Of a stretch of 5,220 nucleotides of DNA, positions 1 to 5,220 are shown in pieces. Positions within the stretch are counted from its first letter, which is position 1. Every line of letters begins with the position of its first letter. The position numbers were made by a program, and so were the translations under genes. The DNA lies in assembly GCA_021772355.1 (NCBI GenBank), contig JAJFMB010000073.1, forward strand, positions 1 to 5,220. Direction: 5' to 3'. The DNA comes from Chlamydiota bacterium. GTDB lineage: Bacteria > Chlamydiota > Chlamydiia > Chlamydiales > JAJFMB01. The notes under the pieces were generated by a model. The model saw only the letters and a program-made list of their open reading frames with translations, ran no database searches and was not told the DNA's origin.

Positions 1-421
1 TGCCTGTATGCGGGGCATTAACAGGGAAAATAGGATAATACTTTCCTTTCTCGTATGGCTCCTCTTTCCGCTCGAAAATGTCGATAAAGACCACATAATC
101 GGTGTTACAAAAACCCTTCCACGGCATCAGATCTATTCCGAATCTATCCACATTCCCCATAGAGGCTAAGCAGGAATCAACTTCCTCTTGATCAGGAAGA
201 TATAACTTTCCTTCACAGCATAGTTGATAACGAATCCCTTCCGTAATTTCCTCAGATACACTCCAAGGAAGTTTTCCTTTGGATGAATCAACTACGGATG
301 ACAAAGCAACACGCGGCTTCATCGAACCTTCATCAGTATAGGGGTAAAACTCAACGTAGCGTGGACCACAACTAGCCACAACTAACATCACGAAGCACAA
401 ACATAAAGCTCTAGCAATCAT
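1..421 (-). CDS. Putative small lipoprotein, 3' end beyond the window
   Basis: An open frame of 140 codons runs from an ATG at 421-419 off the left edge with no stop. The N-terminus is a lipoprotein signal: MIAR, then a hydrophobic stretch (residues 5-16), then the lipobox V-A-S-C with the predicted lipidated Cys18, followed by GPR. The mature part is soluble-looking and mixed. It has the segment YVEFYPYTDEG, a PRVAL strand near 36-40, LPWSVSEEI near 51-59 and several Cys residues (68, 69, 84, 105). It should be anchored in the inner or outer membrane facing the periplasm; its function is unknown. The start is supported by an AAGGAG ribosome binding site 10 nt upstream. It is transcribed divergently from the asparagine-synthetase homologue. 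From memory it recalls CT253-type lipoproteins of Chlamydiota, but I cannot verify that. The coding call is strong; any function is not supported. Confidence 0.85.
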   Translation of the reverse strand, partial: MIARALCLCFVMLVVASCGPRYVEFYPYTDEGSMKPRVALSSVVDSSKGKLPWSVSEEITEGIRYQLCCEGKLYLPDQEEVDSCLASMGNVDRFGIDLMPWKGFCNTDYVVFIDIFERKEEPYEKGKYYPIFPVNAPHTG

Positions 422-431
422 GTTGCTGTTT

Positions 432-437
432 CTCCTT
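432..437 (-). promoter_or_regulatory. Ribosome binding site of the lipoprotein gene
   Basis: The minus strand reads AAGGAG here, 10 nt before the ATG at 421. It is a good Shine-Dalgarno match and fixes the start that gives a complete lipoprotein signal peptide. Confidence 0.75.
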
Positions 438-565
438 TTAATATTTTTCAGAATGTGTCGACGTGGTGTAAAATTACAACCATACCCTTTCAACACAACC
501 GTCCTTTGATAATTTCGAATGTACAATAACAAATCTAATTGTTTCACGGCAAGGAAAGTTCCGTT

Positions 566-593
566 TTGTTTTTTTTCCCTAGAGATGTATAAC
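566..593 (+). promoter_or_regulatory. Candidate sigma70-type promoter for the two-gene unit
   Basis: TTGTTT (566-571) and TATAAC (588-593) are separated by 16 bp. The -10 box has five of six consensus bases; the -35 has four. Transcription would begin near position 600, only a couple of bases before the ATG at 602. That would make the mRNA leaderless or nearly so, which fits the absence of a Shine-Dalgarno sequence here. The T-rich spacer makes a chance match possible. Confidence 0.4.
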
Positions 594-601
594 GCTTATA
601 T

Positions 602-2506
602 ATGGATGGAATAGCAGGAATCGTTTTTCCCGATGTATTTCAAGCAACGGATCTAATCACTCCGATGTTAAATACAATGGCACATCGTGGCCACAGCATT
701 CAGGACAGGTGTGCCATAAAAAGTGTGCAACTTGGGTCTTGTGGTCACAAGATCAAGACTAATAGAAAAAAGACCGTCTTTTGCGGTCTTGACGGAACGA
801 TCTATAATCATTTTGTTCTACAGGCTGAGCTACGTCAGTTAGGACACGAAATCACTTCCGATGATCCCGCCGAAACAATTGCCCACGCTTTCGAAGAGTG
901 GAACGACACTTTTTTTGATAGGCTAAGTGGTGATTTTGCAATCATGATATATGACCAGAAAAACGAATCCCTTTACTTGGTTCGCGATCGGATTGGTAAA
1001 AAACCCTTGTACTGGTACCAAGATCAACATCACTTTATCTTTGCCAGCGAGCTTAAGGCTATTCTAGCCTCCGGAGCCGTTCCACAAACTCTTGCCAATG
1101 ATGCCACGGCAGCATATTTTTACTTTGGTTATATCCCTCAGGACATGACCCCTATAAAAAATGTCAGCAAACTACTTCCCTCTCACTATCTTGAGATCCA
1201 CAAAAATTTCAGCAAAAGCATACAGCCCTATTGGTCATACAGTGCGCACTTTGAAAGCAAAAAAGAAGATCCCTCCCTTATCATCACAAATTTAGATAAA
1301 TATCTGACACAATCAGTTAATAAACGGATGCCTCAGCCTCAGAAAATTGGTAACCTTCCATTTGGTTGTTTTCTTTCAGGAGGTCTAGGATCAGCAAGCA
1401 TTGCTCATTATCTTAAAAAATGCGCTCCCGAGCATCCGCTTGTTGCGCTATCTGTTGGTTTTAAAGGGCAAAATGAAGAAGATATTTTTGCGGCCCAGGA
1501 AGTTGCAAAGTCTTTAAACATCCCTCAGCAAAAGGAGCTTTTAACTCCTGCAAATATGTTTGACTCTCTGGTAAAAATCATTTGGCATTTAGACGAGCCA
1601 CTAGCTGATCCGAATATTGTAGCAACGTGGAACCTTTGCCAGCTCGCCGGAGAGCAAACCAATACAGTTTTTTCCGGCATGGGAAGTGACGAGTTGCTTG
1701 CAGGTCACGAGCGATACACAAGCAAAGAAACAAAGCTGACATTGCTGCAACGAATGATGCAAGCATCTCCCCCTCTTCTTCACGCTCTCTTACTACCACT
1801 CCTAAAGCTTTTATACAAACCTGGAGCCTACGAACTACTGAAACAGCAAAAAGGACAAACTTCACAATTTGAGTACATTACACATAATGCGCTCTTTGAC
1901 GAAAAACAACTGGCAGAAGCTTCTCCAAAACTTTCAGGCTACTTTGATCCTGAACTGTTTTTGAATAAATTTCAGAATATCTTTCAACTCAACTCCAATG
2001 TTTCATCCTATTTGTATTTTGATGTAAAAACACGTCTTGCAGATTGCTACCTGCTCCAATTCGAAAGATTGACAGCAGCCCATTCCCTTAATTGGCACAC
2101 CCCGTATCTCGATCGCACTGTTATTGAATACCTTGCCAGCCTTTATGAACCAGAATTGCTTACTGAATCAGAAACCGCAACGTACCTTAAAAAAATCTTA
2201 AAAAATGTCTTTAGTGAAAAATTTATCAACCGCCCAAAAACTGTTAGAAGAAATTTTCTTGAACCCTGGTTATACGACCCGCAAGTCAGAGAAATTGCTA
2301 ATCTTTTGCCAAAAGGCATTTTAGTAGAGAATGGCATTATTTCTGAACAGTGGATTCGAGAAGGACTTGCAGGCACCCGTAAATGCCATGAACCCTTTCG
2401 GTGCATGTGGTCGATTCTCGTCTTAGAGATCTGGTATCGCTTGTTCATTAATGAGCCGATAACCCCCATTCCACCAAATATTACCGTTTTAGATTTGCTC
2501 TCCTAA
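602..2506 (+). CDS. asnB-like: Asparagine synthetase (AsnB) homologue with altered glutaminase and ATP sites
   Basis: The 634-aa product has the two-domain plan and normal length of class II asparagine synthetases: an N-terminal glutamine amidotransferase (about 1-200) and a C-terminal ATP-pyrophosphatase/synthetase domain (about 225-615). Family landmarks include GIAGI (3-7), HRG (28-30), RDRIGKKPLY (128-137), FASELKAIL (147-155), DEPLAD (331-336), SGMGSDELLAG (358-368), PYLD (501-504) and RPK (544-546). Key positions deviate. The nucleophilic Cys2 is Asp, NGEIYN is replaced by DGTIYN (64-69), and the PP-loop SGGLDS is SGGLGS (259-264). The usual Glu before the PFLD motif appears to be Asn498. 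Normal AsnB converts aspartate, glutamine and ATP to asparagine in the cytoplasm. Here glutaminase activity should be absent and adenylation doubtful. Alternatives are an ammonia-using or beta-lactam-synthetase-like ligase, or a pseudoenzyme. The start is fixed because GIAGI directly follows it; no clear Shine-Dalgarno is seen. It is the first gene of a likely operon with the methyltransferase. Family membership is very secure; the reaction is unknown. Confidence 0.93.
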   Translation: MDGIAGIVFPDVFQATDLITPMLNTMAHRGHSIQDRCAIKSVQLGSCGHKIKTNRKKTVFCGLDGTIYNHFVLQAELRQLGHEITSDDPAETIAHAFEEWNDTFFDRLSGDFAIMIYDQKNESLYLVRDRIGKKPLYWYQDQHHFIFASELKAILASGAVPQTLANDATAAYFYFGYIPQDMTPIKNVSKLLPSHYLEIHKNFSKSIQPYWSYSAHFESKKEDPSLIITNLDKYLTQSVNKRMPQPQKIGNLPFGCFLSGGLGSASIAHYLKKCAPEHPLVALSVGFKGQNEEDIFAAQEVAKSLNIPQQKELLTPANMFDSLVKIIWHLDEPLADPNIVATWNLCQLAGEQTNTVFSGMGSDELLAGHERYTSKETKLTLLQRMMQASPPLLHALLLPLLKLLYKPGAYELLKQQKGQTSQFEYITHNALFDEKQLAEASPKLSGYFDPELFLNKFQNIFQLNSNVSSYLYFDVKTRLADCYLLQFERLTAAHSLNWHTPYLDRTVIEYLASLYEPELLTESETATYLKKILKNVFSEKFINRPKTVRRNFLEPWLYDPQVREIANLLPKGILVENGIISEQWIREGLAGTRKCHEPFRCMWSILVLEIWYRLFINEPITPIPPNITVLDLLS

Positions 2507-2509
2507 GGA
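2504..2509 (+). promoter_or_regulatory. Ribosome binding site of the methyltransferase, overlapping the upstream stop
   Basis: TAAGGA contains the TAA stop of the asparagine-synthetase homologue and lies 10 nt before the ATG at 2520. This arrangement suggests that ribosomes ending the first gene help start the second (translational coupling). Confidence 0.7.
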
Positions 2510-2519
2510 AAATATTGAT

Positions 2520-3485
2520 ATGACTAAAAACCCCCTCTCCATCATTTCGACCAATGACAACACTCCCCCAAAAAACCAATTACCTAGTCGACGCCAAGAA
2601 ACACAAGCAATATTCGAGCGCCTCTGGAACCTCGACCCCAACCAGTTCAATCCCATGCGCAATTGCATGGAACAGGAGAGAATTGCTCGTACTATTAACC
2701 TGATTAATGACCACCTCCCACTCTCAAACGCAACCGTTGCCGATCTCGGCTGTGGGGATGGTGTTTTAACTCTAAAAGCTCGCAATGAAGGCGCTAAAGT
2801 TGATGCTGTAGACATAGCGCAAATCGCCCTAAAAAAACTTCACAACGAAGAGCGCATCACAACGCATCAAGACTATGTTCCCCGCACTTCGCTCGATGAC
2901 GATACTTACGATCTAGTCATTGCCACTGAGATCATAGCCTACCTTCCCCATGATGAATACCGCCTTTTCTTCTCTGAACTTGCACGACTTGTCAAATCCG
3001 ATGGCTACATCGTTTGCTCTACCCCTCTAGACATGTATACAGAAGACCCGCTTCAACACCTTGCGGACCTTGCCGAAACAGAGCTCGAAATCATCAAATG
3101 GCACTTGAGCTACCACCGCTTTTACATCAACTTCCGCAACTTCTTTGAAGCACCTCATCGTTTCCTGCGAGCTTATCGTGACCGAGACTACCGCCAACGT
3201 CAACTCGATAAAAGGACAGGTTTTAGTCATCACTGGTTTCGCTTTAACAGCACAACCATTCCTGCTTTCTGCTGGTGGCCTATCCAATGGGTCACCCGCC
3301 CCATTGCCAACAGCATCCGCCATAGCCGCAACCTTCTCCTCGGCCTTGAAAAAATCTGTCGATTCCTCTGGAGTGACTCGGGCATAACCCATGCCCTCTT
3401 TATAGCCAAAAGACGCCCCATCGAATTCACCCCCAAGGATGAACGTCCTGTCGAGCATAAACACAAAAAACAGGTTTGGGAATAG
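2520..3485 (+). CDS. Class I SAM-dependent methyltransferase with an aromatic/Arg-rich insertion
   Basis: The 321-aa product has a Rossmann-fold methyltransferase core. Motif I is VADLGCGDG (73-81). The acidic ribose-binding residue is probably Asp98, at the end of the second strand in VDAVDIA. Motif II is YDLVIATEIIAYL (130-142), and the motif III region is LVKSDGYIVCSTP (157-169). The methyl acceptor is unknown. A flexible, polar N-terminus (1-25) precedes the core. After strand 5, about 100 residues (roughly 190-285) rich in Arg, Phe, Tyr and Trp come before the likely last strand HALFIAKRR (291-299). That segment could be a substrate lid or a membrane-interface element (inference). A charged tail ends the protein. 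The gene lies 13 bp after the asparagine-synthetase homologue, so the two are probably co-transcribed and may act in one pathway. Its codons end in C more often than those of its upstream partner. There is no signal peptide or clear transmembrane helix, so it is probably cytoplasmic. UbiG-like function cannot be claimed from the core motifs alone. Confidence 0.9.
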   Translation: MTKNPLSIISTNDNTPPKNQLPSRRQETQAIFERLWNLDPNQFNPMRNCMEQERIARTINLINDHLPLSNATVADLGCGDGVLTLKARNEGAKVDAVDIAQIALKKLHNEERITTHQDYVPRTSLDDDTYDLVIATEIIAYLPHDEYRLFFSELARLVKSDGYIVCSTPLDMYTEDPLQHLADLAETELEIIKWHLSYHRFYINFRNFFEAPHRFLRAYRDRDYRQRQLDKRTGFSHHWFRFNSTTIPAFCWWPIQWVTRPIANSIRHSRNLLLGLEKICRFLWSDSGITHALFIAKRRPIEFTPKDERPVEHKHKKQVWE

Positions 3486-3544
3486 GCAAGCCATAACTAG
3501 TACCCAATGGCAAGTTTGATACCCCTTCTGCTATTCAATAAACG

Positions 3545-3563
3545 AGCGAAGCGAGAGCTTGCT
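3545..3563. repeat. Hairpin with a GAGA tetraloop
   Basis: AGC (3545-3547) plus AAGC (3549-3552) pair with GCTT plus GCT (3557-3563), leaving G3548 bulged and a GAGA loop of the GNRA type on the plus strand. The surrounding CGAGCGAAGCGAG text is of the kind often found in dispersed intergenic palindromes. Copy number cannot be judged from this window. Confidence 0.4.
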
Positions 3564-3650
3564 AAGTCGCGCCTGAAAAAGTAAGGGCGGAGCCCGCACT
3601 CGTGAGAGAAAAAGTGGCTTTTTTCAAGCAGAAAAAGAGATGAGAGACGA

Positions 3651-3672
3651 CCCAAACCCTAAAAGGGTTGGG
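3651..3672. repeat. Strong imperfect inverted repeat (hairpin)
   Basis: CCC (3651-3653) and AACCCT (3655-3660) pair with AGGGTT (3664-3669) and GGG (3670-3672), with A3654 bulged and an AAA loop. It is the most stable-looking stem of the spacer. No T-run follows on the plus strand. On the minus strand the following bases are only moderately T-rich, so a terminator role for either strand is possible but not shown. Confidence 0.5.
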
Positions 3673-3743
3673 GGAGGAACGAAACGCATTTTATGCAAAA
3701 AAAAGACGTTTTTCGCCGCGAGGACTTTTTTAGGGGCGACGAT

Positions 3744-3758
3744 AAAAAAAACCGGAGA
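3744..3758 (-). terminator. Rho-independent terminator of the SRP RNA
   Basis: The 3' strand of the RNA's closing helix (TCTCCGGT, 3758-3751) runs directly into a run of eight T (3751-3744, the first shared with the helix). The mature hairpin itself would therefore act as the terminator stem, an economical arrangement for a short structured RNA. Confidence 0.65.
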
Positions 3759-3850
3759 TAACTCGTGGCATAAGACGATATCCTTAAGGCTGCTACATTC
3801 CTGTTCTGACCTGGTTCGGACTGCTTATTCCACAAGGTCCCCGGTAAAGT
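3744..3850 (-). ncRNA. ffs: Small signal recognition particle RNA (4.5S type)
   Basis: The minus strand carries the hallmark SRP helix-8 sequence, with CCAGGTCAGAACAGGAATG followed by TAGCAGCC (about 3785-3811). It has a GGAA tetraloop closed by ACA/TGT and the conserved AGGTCAG/AGCAGCC internal-loop strands that bind Ffh. Outside this the RNA folds into one long hairpin: ACCGGGGA (3845-3838) pairs with TCTCCGGT (3758-3751), then CTTGTGG pairs with CCACGAG, ATAAG with CTTAT, and GTCC with GGAT. The length of about 100 nt fits the small bacterial type lacking the Alu domain. The RNA scaffolds Ffh in co-translational targeting of membrane proteins to FtsY. The ends are estimated from the -10 box and the terminal T-run. 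It lies just downstream of the coiled-coil gene on the same strand. Confidence 0.93.
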
Positions 3851-3855
3851 GATAG

Positions 3856-3861
3856 ATTATA
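3856..3861 (-). promoter_or_regulatory. -10 box of the SRP RNA promoter
   Basis: The minus strand has a perfect TATAAT 6 nt before the expected RNA start near 3850. No good -35 lies at 16-18 bp: the 17-bp position reads TCGCCA, and a TTGAGT sits 22 bp away, too far. The -35 region would overlap the stop codon of the upstream coiled-coil gene. Confidence 0.6.
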
Positions 3862-3885
3862 CTATGTTAAGCATTATCTGGCGAC

Positions 3886-5220
3886 TCAAAAAAATTCCCC
3901 CTTCTCAAGCCCCGCCATAGTCCCTTCAAGCATTTGGTAAAATAAAACTTTATTCAAGCGCTTGCTACCGGCCATCCGGTCGACAAAATGCCCATAGTCA
4001 CGATCTTTATCCATGGCTTCTATTACAGCATCTTTTTCTGGAGTCAAAGCTAAGAAACTCAGTCCAAAAGCTGCGCTAGTTCCGCGAATAGCTTCGGCTT
4101 TTTCCATTTGTTTTTTTACAGCATTTTTAGCTCGCTCACGATTTTCATTAAGGGTTTGCGCCGGGATCTCTTCTTTTTTATTGGCAGAATTCTGATCTAT
4201 AATATTGATAAATTCGTCTATTTTCTGCTGCATATACTTTTCATTGAACGTTGACATGACGCGTACTTTAATCCTACCTACCGCATATTTCATTCTTCTG
4301 CTTAACATGGTGAATCGTTGACTCGATGCAAAAACATTTGCAGCTGTATCGCGAACATTTTTTACATAACCCACAGCACTTTTTGTAACATCGACTACTT
4401 TTCCACTAATCCATCCAAACCAACCTTGATCCTCTTTAGTCGCTTCAGTCCCTTGTTCCGTATACGAGTCAAATTCATTAAAAGTCTCATCGCCCGGCAT
4501 TACTGCTAAGGTTATGGCAGCAACGTCTCCCACCTTTCCAACAGTGCTTTGAATGGCTTCGATAGGCTCTCTTGCTCCAGGTAAAATGGTATTTAAACTT
4601 TCGCTAAATAAAGCGTGGTATAAAGGATCTTCTTCCATATGCAATAATTTTTCGAGAGGCACACCCTCAGTAGATTTTTTCTCAAAAACTTTGGCTAATT
4701 GCTTGTACATATTTAGAGGCTCTGAGGCCTGATCTGCTTTTATCATGAGGACTTTAGTCATTAGCTCGATCATGATATCACGTTCGTGGGCTAGACCAAT
4801 AAGATACTCAAAATAGCGTATTTGTTCTTTAAGCTTATTTGCCGATTCTTGAAGTTTTGAAATATCTTTATCTTCTGATACAAGGTTATGGATCTTCTGC
4901 TGAATGGCAAACAATTCTGTTTCAAGTCCATCGGAGACCTCATGGAAAATTTCTCTTAAATCCCCAAGCGTATCATCTTTTACTCCTTCTGGAAAAATGA
5001 GTTTATCGACAAGTGTCTCACAAATCTTTCTCGCAGATTTTGTCTCTTGATCAATCACCCTTTGTTCTATTTCTGCAATCTTTTTCAAGCGATCAATTTT
5101 TTCATTAATCTCAGCTTTTTGTTCATCTAGTGCATATCTTAAGTGTTCATAGTGACGGTCGATCGCATTTTGGCAGCTTTCCCCAACCTGTATCAACCTA
5201 TCTTTTTCGGCTAGTAACTG
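3886..5220 (-). CDS. Large coiled-coil protein of unknown function, 5' end beyond the window
   Basis: The frame is open from the right edge (5220) to a TGA at 3888-3886, giving 444 visible residues. A TTG at 5196-5194 could be read as a start, but the eight codons before it (QLLAEKDR) continue the same helical pattern without a stop, so the true start is very likely outside. Visible residues 1-60, about 98-150 and about 320-380 are rich in Glu, Lys, Leu, Ile and Gln with heptad-like spacing, typical of coiled coils. A central part (about 220-300) is less charged, with GWFGWISGKVVDV (266-278) and an amphipathic stretch after it. No signal peptide, catalytic motif or clear transmembrane helix is visible in this part. 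The C-terminus is KGEFF. I do not recognise the family. A structural, secreted or effector role would be a guess. It may be co-transcribed into the SRP RNA, since no terminator separates them. Confidence 0.85.
   Translation of the reverse strand, partial: QLLAEKDRLIQVGESCQNAIDRHYEHLRYALDEQKAEINEKIDRLKKIAEIEQRVIDQETKSARKICETLVDKLIFPEGVKDDTLGDLREIFHEVSDGLETELFAIQQKIHNLVSEDKDISKLQESANKLKEQIRYFEYLIGLAHERDIMIELMTKVLMIKADQASEPLNMYKQLAKVFEKKSTEGVPLEKLLHMEEDPLYHALFSESLNTILPGAREPIEAIQSTVGKVGDVAAITLAVMPGDETFNEFDSYTEQGTEATKEDQGWFGWISGKVVDVTKSAVGYVKNVRDTAANVFASSQRFTMLSRRMKYAVGRIKVRVMSTFNEKYMQQKIDEFINIIDQNSANKKEEIPAQTLNENRERAKNAVKKQMEKAEAIRGTSAAFGLSFLALTPEKDAVIEAMDKDRDYGHFVDRMAGSKRLNKVLFYQMLEGTMAGLEKGEFF

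Larger units (their letters stand above)
422..601. other. Divergent intergenic spacer
   Basis: This AT-rich 180-bp spacer lies between the divergent lipoprotein gene and the asparagine-synthetase homologue, so it must carry the promoters for both unless either is read from elsewhere. The only reasonable plus-strand promoter I see is at 566-593. For the minus strand I see only weak candidates, for example a TTGAAA at about 487-492 without a convincing -10 partner. No ORF, RNA gene or strong inverted repeat was noticed. Confidence 0.6.
3486..3743. other. Non-coding spacer rich in short hairpins
   Basis: No convincing gene lies between the methyltransferase stop and the SRP RNA terminator. The stretch holds several short inverted repeats (about 3545-3563, 3585-3595 and 3651-3672), purine-rich runs and A/T homopolymers. 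None of the hairpins is followed by a clear T-run on either strand, so I find no textbook terminator for the upstream operon. It may be a decayed dispersed repeat or untranslated RNA; this is inference. Confidence 0.6.

Noticed and set aside
1578..1865. Minus-strand open frames of 95 and 60 aa
   Set aside because: They are shadows of the asparagine-synthetase homologue, with no ribosome binding site or family resemblance.
2143..2815. Minus-strand 108-aa open frames at 2143-2469 and 2489-2815
   Set aside because: They are antisense to well-supported genes and their translations show no recognisable motif.
3027..3494. Minus-strand 155-aa open frame
   Set aside because: It is fully antisense to the methyltransferase. 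It is explained by that gene's C-rich coding strand and shows no domain.
3683..3710. Hairpin GCAT-TTT-ATGC with A-run as a terminator
   Set aside because: The stem is only four pairs. On the plus strand it is followed by A, and on the minus strand the T-run precedes the stem, so the order is wrong for a terminator.
3811..3825. Possible tRNA T-arm (CTGGTTCGGACTGC) on the plus strand
   Set aside because: There is no matching acceptor, D-arm or anticodon arm. The stretch is the complement of the SRP RNA stem.
3640..3852. Plus-strand 70-aa open frame
   Set aside because: It runs antisense across the SRP RNA and the homopolymer-rich spacer, and its composition is not protein-like.
5194..5196. 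TTG start codon for the coiled-coil protein
   Set aside because: The frame is open upstream to the window edge and continues the helical pattern, so the TTG is most likely an internal Leu codon.

Overview
The window looks like a bacterial chromosome segment of moderate GC content. An intracellular Chlamydiota-type organism is my best guess. It rests on the general style of the genes (a small Cys-containing lipoprotein, a large orphan coiled-coil protein, few recognisable enzymes) and a vague resemblance of the lipoprotein to CT253-type chlamydial proteins recalled from memory. This assignment is weak. The small SRP RNA shows only that the window is bacterial.

Layout from left to right. Positions 1-421 (minus) hold the start of a small lipoprotein gene whose 3' end lies off the left edge. 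A 180-bp divergent spacer (422-601) follows. Next is a plus-strand two-gene unit: 602-2506 encodes a full-length homologue of class II (glutamine-dependent, AsnB-type) asparagine synthetase, and 2520-3485 encodes a class I SAM-dependent methyltransferase. They are 13 bp apart, and the second gene's ribosome binding site overlaps the first gene's stop codon. Positions 3486-3743 are non-coding and rich in short hairpins. A small bacterial signal recognition particle RNA (ffs, 4.5S type) lies on the minus strand at about 3744-3850, with its own -10 box and a closing helix followed by eight T. Upstream of it on the same strand, 3886-5220 encodes a large, mostly helical coiled-coil protein of unknown function. 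That gene is open through the right edge, so its true start lies outside the window.

The main point of interest is the asparagine-synthetase homologue. The catalytic N-terminal Cys is Asp, several glutamine-pocket positions are altered, and the ATP-pyrophosphatase loop SGGLDS reads SGGLGS. Both canonical active sites therefore appear modified while the reading frame and overall fold length are intact. This suggests a repurposed ligase or a pseudoenzyme, made together with a methyltransferase that carries an unusual aromatic- and arginine-rich insertion. No mobile element, CRISPR array or tRNA was seen.
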